A stretch of 64,000 bases of DNA from Paraburkholderia dilworthii. Its GTDB lineage: Bacteria > Pseudomonadota > Gammaproteobacteria > Burkholderiales > Burkholderiaceae. The translations under genes were made by a program, and so were the position numbers. The notes under the pieces were generated by a model. That model worked only from the letters and a program-made list of their open reading frames with translations. It did no database searches and was not told the origin of the DNA. Of this stretch, positions 1 through 8,120 are shown in pieces (the stretch's first letter is position 1; every line of letters starts with the position of its first letter). The DNA is taken from the NCBI RefSeq assembly GCF_000472525.1, contig NZ_AWZT01000002.1, positions 315,627 to 379,626 on the forward strand. The letters run 5' to 3'.

Positions 1-101
1 TGTCGAAAGACAACGACGAAGGCGGCACCGCGGGCGGCAGCGTGACGAACGTCGTGTCGGCCAACGTCAAGAATCGTTCGATGATCGTGCGCTGCAAGTA
101 A
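1..101 (+). CDS. C-terminal end of an unidentified protein (partial)
   Basis: The window opens inside a rightward reading frame that ends with TAA at 99-101. Only about 32 residues are present; they are rich in Gly, Asn, Ser and Val and finish with a short basic stretch ending IVRCK. This is too little to assign a family. It is called coding because the frame is open from the window edge and its composition looks like a protein tail. Nothing else is recognisable before the next gene at 230. Confidence 0.4.
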   Translation, partial: SKDNDEGGTAGGSVTNVVSANVKNRSMIVRCK

Positions 102-229
102 GCGCCGGAATCAGCGGCAAGTGCATTGCAAATCCAGGGCAAGCGCAGGCAAGTGCAGCCAAGCGCCGCCAGGCTGAAAGCGCGCCATAAATTTCCGGCA
201 GCGGCAAGGAAATGCGTCGGGCTTGCGCC

Positions 230-568
230 TCAATGCGCCTGCATCTTCGAGAACATGTTCAGCACGGCGACGCCGGCAATGATCAGCCCGAGCCCGATGA
301 CGGCCGGCACATCAGGCACCTGCCGATAGAACAGCAGCGCGACGAGCGTGATCAGCACGATGCCCGCGCCCGACCACATGGCGTAGACGATGCCGACCGG
401 AATGCTCCTGAGCGTGAGCGACAGGCAGTAGAACGCAACCCCGTAGCCGAGGACCACCACCGCCGACGGCACAAGCCGCGAGAAACCGTCCGACGCTCGC
501 ATCGCGGAGGTGGCAATCACCTCGGCCACGATCGCGATGCCAAGCAATGCATAAGGCGGCACCCGCAT
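230..568 (-). CDS. SMR-family small multidrug efflux protein (EmrE-like)
   Basis: Predicted 112-residue inner-membrane protein of the small multidrug resistance family, which exports cationic compounds in exchange for protons as an antiparallel dimer. Four hydrophobic helices fill nearly the whole chain. The membrane-embedded glutamate of helix 1 is present at residue 16 (context IVAEVIATSAM), and helix 3 carries the family pattern VGIVYAMWSGAGIV. The ATG at 568 gives the standard SMR length and lies 4 bases past the stop of the upstream UPF0303 gene; an upstream extension would add a 29-residue non-hydrophobic tail. The two genes are probably cotranscribed. Substrate cannot be read from sequence. 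Confidence 0.88.
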   Translation of the reverse strand: MRVPPYALLGIAIVAEVIATSAMRASDGFSRLVPSAVVVLGYGVAFYCLSLTLRSIPVGIVYAMWSGAGIVLITLVALLFYRQVPDVPAVIGLGLIIAGVAVLNMFSKMQAH

Positions 569-572
569 CGGC

Positions 573-1070
573 TCAGGCCTTTGCAAGCGCGAGCTTGCTG
601 TAGTCGTGACCGAGGTGTGCGCAGAGCGCTTCCACCACGAACTCATGATCGGCACGCTGCGGCAAGCCGGACACGGTGATCGAACCGATCACGCCGACGC
701 CCGCGACCGTCAACGGAAACGCGCCGCCGTGCGCTGCATATTCGGTGGCGGGCAAGCCGTGCTTGTCCGCGAGCGTGCTGCCCGCCTGCTGCATTTTCAG
801 GCCGATCGCATACGAACTGCGCCGGAAGTGCGCGACCGTGTTGCCCTTGCGGCGCGCCCAATCGACGTTGTCCGGCGTCGCACCGTCGAGCAGGCTGAAG
901 AAGAGAGGCTGACCGAAAGTGCGCACGTCGACGGCGGCGGCAATGCCGCGCGCCTTCGCGACTTCGTGCAGATAGGCGCCGATTTGCCACGCACGGTCAG
1001 CATCGAATTGAGGGAACACGAGCGCGTGTTCCTGAGCGGCAATGGTCTGCAGGTCGTGAGCGATGTCCAT
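573..1070 (-). CDS. UPF0303 / heme-degrading-domain (GlcG-HbpS-like) protein
   Basis: A 165-residue protein recognised as the UPF0303 family, related to the GlcG/HbpS fold that some annotation systems name heme-degrading domain-containing protein. The middle holds the typical segment with [20 protein letters not shown], and the C-terminal half carries an [20 protein letters not shown] stretch conserved in the family. It has no signal peptide, so it should be cytoplasmic. It is followed within 5 bases by the SMR efflux gene, suggesting a two-gene transcript. Its biochemical role is not established for the family. Confidence 0.82.
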   Translation of the reverse strand: MDIAHDLQTIAAQEHALVFPQFDADRAWQIGAYLHEVAKARGIAAAVDVRTFGQPLFFSLLDGATPDNVDWARRKGNTVAHFRRSSYAIGLKMQQAGSTLADKHGLPATEYAAHGGAFPLTVAGVGVIGSITVSGLPQRADHEFVVEALCAHLGHDYSKLALAKA

Positions 1071-1310
1071 GAAATTCCGGGGCGAGTGTGAGTGCGGGCG
1101 CGTTGCGTTGCCTTCGCGGCCGGGGCGGCATGGATTCGTTCCGAATCCCTCGCGACTGGCGTGACGGCGCGCCGGAAGATTCCGATTCTAGCGCAGCGTC
1201 TTGCAGCGGCCTTGCACGATGCGACGCCGTCCACGCATCGCGCGACGTCTTGCTGAAGGCTTCCGGCGGGCGGCACCGCGCACGAGCCAAAGCCGTTTTT
1301 TAAATGGCTA

Positions 1311-1339
1311 TTGCATCAGCTTTCTGTTTGTTCTATAAT
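1311..1339 (+). promoter_or_regulatory. Sigma70-type promoter of the initiator tRNA gene
   Basis: TTGCAT at 1311-1316 is a fair -35 box and TATAAT at 1334-1339 is a perfect -10 box, with 17 bases between them. The tRNA begins 16 bases after the -10, the expected position for a stable-RNA promoter. Confidence 0.75.
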
Positions 1340-1354
1340 CTTTTCTTCGACGGA

Positions 1355-1431
<77 letters not shown>

Positions 1432-1467
1432 AAAGCTGGACCGGTTGAAACGTCGAAAACAACATTA

Positions 1468-1496
1468 AAGGCTTGCCAAACCGGCAGGCCTTTTTT
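1468..1496 (+). terminator. Intrinsic terminator after tRNA-fMet
   Basis: A 10-bp stem (AAGGCTTGCC with GGCAGGCCTT, one G-T wobble) around the loop AAACC is followed by a run of T. It starts 37 bases after the tRNA end. Confidence 0.85.
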
Positions 1497-1834
1497 GTTT
1501 TTCGCGGCGCGTTTTTCGTATCGATATGCTTTGCATACGTCGACGCACGCATGCATATGCGCGCCACCAAACGCACGCGTTCCCGCCTTGAGCCACGCGA
1601 TTGCTCACCGCTCTACACAACGCGTCCGCTCGCCACCGGTCTGTCCGACTCGGGCGCACTGCACGTATCGTGGTACTCAACGAAAACACCCGCAACGATT
1701 CCATCCCCAACCGCCCCCGCACGCCTTCCCGCCGCCCGCTGCCGACAAAGGCGCCCCTCACGCCACCATCTCCCCCACACGGTAAGACCCCGCCCCAGTG
1801 ATAAACTCCTAGCACCCTTTCTCGTGCCCTTCCT
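1497..1834. other. Intergenic stretch without a recognisable gene
   Basis: No open frame here resembles a protein family. The stretch holds alternating purine-pyrimidine microsequence (repeated GCAT/ATGC/CGCG steps near 1525-1565), then C-rich sequence leading into the Nudix gene. The Nudix promoter is presumably near 1795-1825, but no convincing -35/-10 pair was found. Confidence 0.5.
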
Positions 1835-2380
1835 ATGAAATTCTGTTCTGTCTGCGGCCACGGCGTCAGCCTGGGCATTCCGCCGGGCGACAACCGCGAG
1901 CGCTTCGTATGCGGCAGTTGCGGCACGGTGCACTATCAGAATCCGCGCAACGTCGTCGGCACCGTTCCGGTCTGGGACGACAAGGTGCTGCTGTGCCGTC
2001 GCGCGATCGAACCGCGCTACGGCTACTGGACGCTGCCTGCGGGCTTCATGGAAATGGGCGAGACCACGGCCGAAGCCGCTTCACGCGAAACGCTGGAAGA
2101 AGCCGGCGCGCGCGTCGAGGTGCAGAACCTGTTCTCGCTGCTCAACGTGCCGCATGTGCATCAGGTGCATCTGTTCTATATGGCACGCCTGCTCGATCTG
2201 GACATTGCCGCGGGCGAGGAAAGTCTCGAAGTGAAACTGTTCGACGAGAGCGACATCCCTTGGGACGAGATTGCGTTTCCCACCGTCGGGCAGACGCTGC
2301 GCTTCTTTTTCGCCGATCGCGCAGCCGGTAGCTTCGGCCTGCATACGGGCGATATCTTCCGTTCGCTGCGCGAAGGCTGA
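1835..2380 (+). CDS. Nudix hydrolase with N-terminal zinc ribbon
   Basis: A 181-residue cytoplasmic hydrolase predicted to cleave nucleoside diphosphate-linked substrates such as NADH, ADP-ribose or FAD. An N-terminal zinc ribbon is formed by Cys4, Cys7, Cys26 and Cys29. The Nudix box spans about residues 70-92 with every consensus residue present (G70, E76, R84-E85, E88-E89, G91), where the glutamates bind the catalytic metals. The zinc ribbon plus Nudix arrangement resembles NudC-like and ADP-ribose hydrolases, but the exact substrate is not decided by sequence. The aat gene follows after 9 bases, so the two are probably cotranscribed. Confidence 0.9.
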   Translation: MKFCSVCGHGVSLGIPPGDNRERFVCGSCGTVHYQNPRNVVGTVPVWDDKVLLCRRAIEPRYGYWTLPAGFMEMGETTAEAASRETLEEAGARVEVQNLFSLLNVPHVHQVHLFYMARLLDLDIAAGEESLEVKLFDESDIPWDEIAFPTVGQTLRFFFADRAAGSFGLHTGDIFRSLREG

Positions 2381-2389
2381 GCGGCGCGC

Positions 2390-3127
2390 ATGGTTCCCTG
2401 GCTCGGACCCGACGATCCGTTTCCGCCCGTCGAGCGCGCGCTCGGTGCGGCAAGCGGCGCACCCGGCCTGCTCGCGGCGAGCGGCGATCTGCTGCCGTCG
2501 CGGCTCATCGACGCGTATCGTCACGGTATTTTCCCGTGGTATTCGGACGGCCAGCCCGTGCTGTGGTGGAGCCCCGACCCGCGCATGATCCTGCGCCCCG
2601 CCGAGTTCAAGGTGTCGCCGTCGCTGCGTAAAACGCTCAAGCGCGTGTTGCGCGACGACGCGTGGGAGATCCGCGTCGACCACGATTTCGCCGCGGTGAT
2701 GCGCGCGTGCGCGCAAGCGCCTCGGCACGGACAGCGCGGCACGTGGATCACGGCGGACGTGGTGGATGCCTATTCGTCGCTGCATCGCATGGGCGACGCG
2801 CACAGCATCGAAACATGGTTCCAGGGTGAACGCGTGGGCGGTTTGTACGGCGTCTCGTTCGGCAAGATGTTCTTCGGCGAATCGATGTTCGCGAACGTCA
2901 CCGATGCCTCGAAAATGGCGCTGGCCGCGCTTGTTGGGCACTTGCGCCGTCACGAAATAGAAATGATAGACTGCCAGCAGAACACGTCGCATCTGGCGTC
3001 GCTCGGCGGTCGCGAGATAGCGCGCAAAGCGTTCATCGCGCATGTTCGCGCGTCGGTCGACGCACCGCGCATACCGTGGCGCTTCGACAAGACCGTGTTG
3101 CTCGATGTGCTCGCGCGAGCGGCGTAG
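2390..3127 (+). CDS. aat: Leucyl/phenylalanyl-tRNA--protein transferase
   Basis: A 245-residue L/F transferase of the bacterial N-degron pathway. It moves Leu or Phe from charged tRNA onto proteins with N-terminal Lys or Arg, marking them for ClpS and ClpAP. Family landmarks are present: the [20 protein letters not shown] segment near residues 44-65, the [27 protein letters not shown] core, and the later [15 protein letters not shown] motif. Length is typical. It lies just after the Nudix gene and upstream of bpt, which encodes the companion leucyltransferase of the same pathway. Confidence 0.96.
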   Translation: MVPWLGPDDPFPPVERALGAASGAPGLLAASGDLLPSRLIDAYRHGIFPWYSDGQPVLWWSPDPRMILRPAEFKVSPSLRKTLKRVLRDDAWEIRVDHDFAAVMRACAQAPRHGQRGTWITADVVDAYSSLHRMGDAHSIETWFQGERVGGLYGVSFGKMFFGESMFANVTDASKMALAALVGHLRRHEIEMIDCQQNTSHLASLGGREIARKAFIAHVRASVDAPRIPWRFDKTVLLDVLARAA

Positions 3128-3266
3128 GAAGAATCAGGCCGAATCCGGATCCGTTTAACGAAACGCGCGGATCAAAAGCTGGAATACGCGCTGCAATGCT
3201 AATTCCAACACGAACTGGAACGCGCGCCGGGTTTGCATTACCAGAGATGTTTCGAGAGCTGCCAAC

Positions 3267-4088
3267 GTGACTCATCCTAACGAGCTGCCTCTTTCTCCGC
3301 TTTCGGCGCTGCAATTTTATGCAACGGCGCCCTATCCCTGCAGTTATCTCGACGGGCGCATCGCGCGCTCGCAAGTCGCGACGCCCAGTCACCTGATCAA
3401 CTCGGACGTCTACACGGATCTCGTCAAAGCGGGCTTCCGGCGTTCAGGCGTGTTCACCTACCGGCCTTATTGCGACGGTTGCCGTGCATGCGTGCCGGTG
3501 CGCGTGCCGGTCGACCGGTTCGAACCGAACCGCACGCAACGTCGCGTGTGGAAAAAGCATGGCGACATGATCGCCACGGTCGCGCCGCTTCACTACGACG
3601 AAGAGCACTACGCGCTCTATATGCGCTATCAATCGGCGCGGCACGCGGGCGGCGGCATGGACCGCGACAGCCGCGATCAATACGAACAGTTTCTGCTGCA
3701 AAGCCGGATCAACTCGCGGCTCGTCGAATTTCGCGAACCGCTGCCGGATCGGCCGGATTCGCCGGGCCTTCTGCGCATGATCAGCATGATCGACATTCTC
3801 GGCGACGGGCTTTCGTCCGTGTACACGTTCTTCGAGCCGGGGCTGCCGCATACGAGCTTCGGCACGTATAACATCTACTGGCAAATCGAGCAGGCCCGCA
3901 GCCTGAAGTTGCCGTATGTGTACCTCGGGTACTGGATTCGCGAGAGCCCGAAGATGGCCTACAAGGCCAATTTCAGGCCGCTCGAAGGCCTGATCGACGG
4001 GGTGTGGCGCGTGCTCGATCCCGGTGGCGTCGATGTTCCGCCAGTCGGCACGGCATTGCAGGGCAAGCGCGGGCCGCTTCGGCCTTGA
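3267..4088 (+). CDS. bpt: Aspartate/glutamate leucyltransferase
   Basis: A 273-residue bacterial homologue of eukaryotic arginyl-tRNA-protein transferase. It transfers Leu from Leu-tRNA to N-terminal Asp or Glu, creating destabilising N-termini. The N-terminal cysteine-containing region (YPCSYL near residue 28 and [14 protein letters not shown] near residues 68-81) and the later [19 protein letters not shown] segment are diagnostic. Translation starts at GTG 3267. The neighbouring aat gene makes this a two-enzyme N-degron locus, a common arrangement in Burkholderiaceae. The 139 bases between them show no clear terminator, so cotranscription is possible. Confidence 0.95.
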   Translation: MTHPNELPLSPLSALQFYATAPYPCSYLDGRIARSQVATPSHLINSDVYTDLVKAGFRRSGVFTYRPYCDGCRACVPVRVPVDRFEPNRTQRRVWKKHGDMIATVAPLHYDEEHYALYMRYQSARHAGGGMDRDSRDQYEQFLLQSRINSRLVEFREPLPDRPDSPGLLRMISMIDILGDGLSSVYTFFEPGLPHTSFGTYNIYWQIEQARSLKLPYVYLGYWIRESPKMAYKANFRPLEGLIDGVWRVLDPGGVDVPPVGTALQGKRGPLRP

Positions 4089-4419
4089 GTCCAACGCTGA
4101 GCGAGATTTAGCGGGGGGGCGCGGCGGGGATTCTGCCTGGGTCTCGGCGGGGATTCTCAGCGTGGCTTCTCTGTGTGGGATCTCTGCATGGATCTCTGCC
4201 TAGCTGTCTGCGTGTGTGTCTGCACGATCCCAGCAACAATTTCAATGCAACGCTGCGCGAACTGAGCGCGGCACTCCCCGCCCGCCGCGCGCGACACTCC
4301 CCGGCCCTAACCGCTCGCCCCCACAGCTGCGCACCACATCCTCGTCCGCCTTATCTCATTGATAGCGCAAAGCCGGTAAAATAGCGGGTTCCCATTTTCC
4401 GGCCGCCCGGCTTCGTCCT
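4089..4419. other. Intergenic region with short direct repeats upstream of pyrD
   Basis: No gene is recognisable. The first half contains degenerate direct repeats: GGCGGGGATTCT occurs twice (about 4122 and 4147), and GGATCTCTGC occurs twice around 4177-4200. A TAAAAT at 4377-4382 is a possible -10 box for pyrD, but its -35 is weak. Confidence 0.45.
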
Positions 4420-5442
4420 GTGTTCAGTTCCCTCTACCCGCTCATACGCGCCCAACTCTTTCGCATGGACGCGGAAGACGCTCATCACCTGACTTTGCGT
4501 GTGCTCGGCGCCGCCGGCCGCACCGGTCTCGCCGGCGCGCTCGCCGCGCGCGTGCCGGATGCGCCGCGCACGGTGATGGGACTGACGTTCCGCAACCCGG
4601 TGGGGCTCGCCGCGGGGCTCGACAAGGACGGCGCCTCCATCGACGGTCTTGCTGCGCTCGGCTTCGGCTTCATCGAAGTGGGCACGGTCACGCCGCGCGC
4701 GCAGCCCGGCAATCCGCGGCCGCGCATGTTTCGCCTGCCGCAGGCGAATGCAGTGATCAACCGCATGGGCTTCAACAATGCGGGCGTCGACCAGTTCGTG
4801 AAGAACGTGCAGGCCGCGCGCTATCGCGGTGTACTCGGGCTGAACATCGGCAAGAACGCCGACACGCCGATCGAGCGCGCCGCCGAAGACTACCTGTATT
4901 GCCTCGAACGCGTGTATCCATTCGCGAGCTATGTGACGGTCAACATCTCGTCGCCGAATACGAAAAACCTGCGCCAGTTGCAAGGCGCGGGCGAACTGGA
5001 CGCTCTGCTCGCAGCGCTCAAGGACAAGCAGCAGCGTCTTGCCGACATGCACGGCAAACTCGTGCCGCTCGCGTTGAAAATCGCGCCCGACCTCGACGAC
5101 GAACAGATCAAGTCGATCGCCGACACGCTGTTGCGTCACCGCTTCGAAGGCGTGATCGCGACCAACACCACGCTGTCGCGCACGGCCGTCGCTGGCATGC
5201 AATACGGCGATGAAGCCGGCGGCCTGTCGGGCAAGCCGGTGTTCGACGCGTCGAACGAAGTGATCCGCAAGCTGCGCGCCGAAGTCGGCGAGACTGTACC
5301 GATCATCGGCGTCGGCGGGATTTTTTCCGGCGACGATGCACGTGCCAAGCTCGCAGCCGGCGCATCGCTCGTTCAGCTTTATACGGGCTTCATCTATCGG
5401 GGACCGGCGCTCGTCGCCGAATGCGTGCAGGCGCTTCGTTAA
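4420..5442 (+). CDS. pyrD: Quinone-dependent dihydroorotate dehydrogenase (class 2)
   Basis: A 340-residue membrane-associated flavoenzyme that oxidises dihydroorotate to orotate and passes electrons to the quinone pool, the fourth step of pyrimidine synthesis. Class 2 features are seen: an N-terminal helical membrane-binding segment ([20 protein letters not shown]), the [10 protein letters not shown] and NRMGFNNAG segments, the catalytic-loop stretch [11 protein letters not shown] with the active-site serine, and the FMN-phosphate region [15 protein letters not shown] near the end. The start is GTG at 4420. Length matches the family. It appears to be monocistronic. Confidence 0.96.
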   Translation: MFSSLYPLIRAQLFRMDAEDAHHLTLRVLGAAGRTGLAGALAARVPDAPRTVMGLTFRNPVGLAAGLDKDGASIDGLAALGFGFIEVGTVTPRAQPGNPRPRMFRLPQANAVINRMGFNNAGVDQFVKNVQAARYRGVLGLNIGKNADTPIERAAEDYLYCLERVYPFASYVTVNISSPNTKNLRQLQGAGELDALLAALKDKQQRLADMHGKLVPLALKIAPDLDDEQIKSIADTLLRHRFEGVIATNTTLSRTAVAGMQYGDEAGGLSGKPVFDASNEVIRKLRAEVGETVPIIGVGGIFSGDDARAKLAAGASLVQLYTGFIYRGPALVAECVQALR

Positions 5443-5588
5443 CTGCACGGCGCAGTTGCAGCGCGGCGCGGACCTGGGCTCTGCAGCGGCCCGGTAATAC
5501 AGCCATGAACAAACGGTATTTAGCGTTCGGCAGTCTGCTTTGCTAAGCTTTCGTCCGCTAGAACAACATACGAACAACAAGGAACACA

Positions 5589-6383
5589 ATGCAACTCGGG
5601 TTGTTGAAAAAGATTGTCGTCGCCGCTTTGATCGGCGCTTCGTTTACCGCGGTCGCGGCGCACGCCGACGACCTGCTGGATCAGGTCAAGCAGCGCGGCA
5701 CGCTGCGCATCGGCCTGGAAGGCACCTTCCCTCCGTTCAATTCGAAAGCGCCGTCGGGCGAACTGGTCGGCTATGACGTCGACATCGCCAGGGCTGTCGC
5801 GGCGAAGCTCGGCGTGAAGCCCGAATTCGTCACGACCGAATGGAGCGGCATCATTGCGGGCCTTCAGGCCAACAAGTTCGACGTGATCGTCAACCAGGTC
5901 GGCATTACCGATGCGCGCAAGCAGGCGCTCGACTTCTCGCCAGCCTACACGTACTCGGCGGCGCAACTGATCCAGCGTAAGGACGACACGCGCCAGTTCA
6001 AGTCGCTCGACGATCTGAAGGGCAAAAAGCTAGGCGTGGGCCTCGGCACCAACTACATGGACATGGCGAAGTCGGTGCCGGGCATCGATGTGAAGACATA
6101 TCCGGGCGCGCCCGAATATCTGCGCGATCTGGCAGCGGGGCGTCTCGACGCGGCGCTCAACGACCGTCTGATGCTCGCGTATCTGTTGAAGAACTCGCAG
6201 TTGCCGCTGCGCACCGGCGCGAATGTCGGCGCGGGCAACCCGTCGGGCATTCCGTTCAGGAAGAACAACCCGAAGTTCGCCAAGGCAATCGACGACGCAA
6301 TGACACAACTCGAGGCAGACGGCACGTTCGCCAAGATCTCGGACAAGTGGTTCGGCATCGACGTGAGCAAGCCGATCAAATAA
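5589..6383 (+). CDS. Cystine-type amino-acid ABC transporter substrate-binding protein
   Basis: A 264-residue periplasmic binding protein of the polar amino-acid uptake family. Residues 1-26 form a signal peptide (basic start, hydrophobic core, AHA before DD). The mature protein opens with the family lobe TLRIGLEGTFPPFNS and contains NQVGITDARKQALDFS, the NQVGIT pattern typical of cystine binders (TcyJ/FliY). A strong hairpin follows at 6401, then the permease gene at 6496. No ATP-binding subunit lies nearby, so the pair must borrow one from elsewhere. Cystine specificity is inferred, not shown. Confidence 0.88.
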   Translation: MQLGLLKKIVVAALIGASFTAVAAHADDLLDQVKQRGTLRIGLEGTFPPFNSKAPSGELVGYDVDIARAVAAKLGVKPEFVTTEWSGIIAGLQANKFDVIVNQVGITDARKQALDFSPAYTYSAAQLIQRKDDTRQFKSLDDLKGKKLGVGLGTNYMDMAKSVPGIDVKTYPGAPEYLRDLAAGRLDAALNDRLMLAYLLKNSQLPLRTGANVGAGNPSGIPFRKNNPKFAKAIDDAMTQLEADGTFAKISDKWFGIDVSKPIK

Positions 6384-6400
6384 CCGGCTTCGGATGAAAC

Positions 6401-6430
6401 GAAGGGCGGCATCCTCGGAAGCCGCCCTTC
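6401..6430 (+). terminator. Hairpin between binding-protein and permease genes (attenuator-like)
   Basis: A perfect 10-bp inverted repeat (GAAGGGCGGC / GCCGCCCTTC) with a 10-base loop begins 18 bases after the binding-protein stop. The following sequence has only a short T run, so it probably stabilises the upstream message or partially terminates, giving more binding protein than permease. Confidence 0.6.
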
Positions 6431-6495
6431 GCACTTTTGCAGCACGCGCCCAGCCTGGGCGATGTGCGTCTTGCGCGCCAACCCGAGCACCGCTC

Positions 6496-7155
6496 ATGTC
6501 CACCACTTCCCTGCTCGTTCAATCGCTTCCTGTGCTCGCGCAGGGCGCTGTCCTGACGGTCAAGTTCGCCGTTCTGTCGATGTTCTTCGGGCTGATCGCG
6601 GGCGCCGCGCTTGCACTGATGGGCGTGAGCCACAGCCGCATCCTCAATTGGATCGCGCGCATTTACGTGAGCGTGATGCGCGGCACGCCGCTGCTCGTGC
6701 AGATCTTCGTGATCTACTACGGCTTGCCGAGCTTCGGCATTTCGCTCGACCCGACGCCGGCCGGTGTGATCGCGTTGTCGGCGAACGTGGCCGCGTATCT
6801 GTCGGAAAGCATGCGCGGTGCGATCCTCGGCATTCACCAGGGACAATGGCTCGCTGCCTACAGTCTCGGACTGTCGCGGCGTCAGACGCTGCGTTATGTA
6901 ATCGCGCCGCAAGCCTTGCGCATTGCCGTGCCGAGTTTGTCGAACAGCTTGATCAGCCTGATCAAGGACACGTCGCTAGTCTCTGTCATTACGGTGACTG
7001 AACTGCTGCGCAGCGCGCAGGAAATCATCGCATCGACGTATCAGCCGTTGCCGCTCTATCTTGCGGCAGCGGCCGTGTATTGGGTGCTGTGCCAGGTGCT
7101 CGAACTGCTGCAACGCTGGTATGAACGGCGGCTTGCGCTGCCGTCACGGCACTGA
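6496..7155 (+). CDS. Amino-acid ABC transporter permease (His/Glu/Gln/Arg family)
   Basis: A 219-residue inner-membrane permease with several hydrophobic helices. The coupling loop (Ser-Glu-Ser-Met-Arg-Gly-Ala-Ile near residue 105, then LGLSRRQTLRYVIAPQALR near residues 125-145) is the EAA motif that contacts the ATPase. ATG 6496 is chosen because the upstream in-frame ATG at 6394 lies before the intergenic hairpin and would add 34 non-hydrophobic residues. With the upstream binding protein it forms a two-gene cystine-like uptake unit lacking its ATPase. Confidence 0.88.
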   Translation: MSTTSLLVQSLPVLAQGAVLTVKFAVLSMFFGLIAGAALALMGVSHSRILNWIARIYVSVMRGTPLLVQIFVIYYGLPSFGISLDPTPAGVIALSANVAAYLSESMRGAILGIHQGQWLAAYSLGLSRRQTLRYVIAPQALRIAVPSLSNSLISLIKDTSLVSVITVTELLRSAQEIIASTYQPLPLYLAAAAVYWVLCQVLELLQRWYERRLALPSRH

Positions 7156-7232
7156 GTGCTGGGCAGTGGGCCTTCTGCCCTGAGCACTGAGCAGTGCGCG
7201 CTGAGCACTGGGCACTGCACACCGGGCACTGA
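7152..7232. repeat. Cluster of GAGCACTG-type short repeats between convergent genes
   Basis: About 80 bases built from degenerate copies of a (T)GAGCACTGGGCA(G/C)TG unit, clearest at 7181-7196 and 7202-7217. Parts also pair with each other: GGGCAG at 7161 with CTGCCC at 7175, and GCAGTG at 7191 with CACTGC at 7212. It lies between the convergent permease and lepB ends, where hairpins could end transcription from both sides. Confidence 0.6.
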
Positions 7233-7258
7233 GCCGCCGCGAACGTGATGCCCGCCGG

Positions 7259-7999
7259 CTAGCGGCTCGCGAGTGGCGCGGCCTCGTCCAGCGGCGCGCC
7301 GAAACGCTCGAAACGCGGCGCGTAATAGCGATCCGGATCGAGCGAAAACGCCACCCGCCGGGTACGCCCCATCAACTCCTTACGCGCGAAGAAGCCGAAG
7401 TAACGCGAGTCGGCACTGTTGTCGCGATTGTCGCCGAGCATCAGATACTCGCCGGGCGGCACCGTCACCGGTCCGAACGAATCGCGCGGACTGGGCGCTT
7501 GTGGCGTGAGCCGAACGGTATGCGCAACGCCGTCGAAACGCTCAGTCAGATAATCGCCCGGCGAGGCGGCGTCGCCCGGCAAGGGCTTGAGCGTCAGCGG
7601 CTGATAATCTGCACGCACGCCATTCACATACAGCACGTTGTCGCGCATCGCGACGGTGTCGCCCGGCAGACCGATCAGGCGCTTGACGATCAACTCATGC
7701 GCCGCGGAAGAATCGATCGTCACGATATCGCCGCGCTGCGGATCATGCAGATGCGCAATCGCGATATGCGTGAGCGGCACGCGCAAATCGTAGGCCATCT
7801 TGTCGACGAAAATCCGGTCGCCTTCGCGAATGGTCGGCAACATGGAGCCGCTCGGCACGACGTTCCAGTCGGCCACAGCACTGCGAAACAGCACCATCAG
7901 AAAGAGAAACGCGACAAGGCTCTTGTTGTCGCGCCATAGTTTGGCAAGCATGCGCATGGCAGGCGGCTCCATTGGAAGGTGTTCGAAAGCAGCGGACAT
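7259..7999 (-). CDS. lepB: Signal peptidase I
   Basis: A 246-residue membrane serine protease of the S26 family that removes signal peptides from exported preproteins at the periplasmic face. A single hydrophobic segment at about residues 28-44 anchors it. The catalytic serine is Ser52 in PSGSM, the general-base lysine is Lys106 in VKRLIGLPGD, and the conserved box GEYLMLGDNRDNSADSR follows near residues 185-200. It is shorter than the chromosomal lepB found with lepA/rnc in related bacteria, so it may be a second copy, possibly serving particular substrates. Confidence 0.93.
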   Translation of the reverse strand: MSAAFEHLPMEPPAMRMLAKLWRDNKSLVAFLFLMVLFRSAVADWNVVPSGSMLPTIREGDRIFVDKMAYDLRVPLTHIAIAHLHDPQRGDIVTIDSSAAHELIVKRLIGLPGDTVAMRDNVLYVNGVRADYQPLTLKPLPGDAASPGDYLTERFDGVAHTVRLTPQAPSPRDSFGPVTVPPGEYLMLGDNRDNSADSRYFGFFARKELMGRTRRVAFSLDPDRYYAPRFERFGAPLDEAAPLASR

Positions 8000-8120
8000 T
8001 GCGGCGCTTTCGTCGCCGCGTGGTCGGTGGGAATCGTACCACCGCGCAGGGGGCGTTCCGGGTGCTGGGTGCTGTCAGTCACCAGGAGCCCGTTCAACTG
8101 CGTACGCCCTCACCCAGCCC

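Noticed and set aside
4351..5589. 412-residue leftward frame
   Set aside because: It is a shadow of pyrD; its sequence is Arg/His-rich and unrelated to known proteins.
6394..6495. Upstream ATG for the permease gene
   Set aside because: It lies before the intergenic hairpin and would add 34 residues without membrane character or family match.
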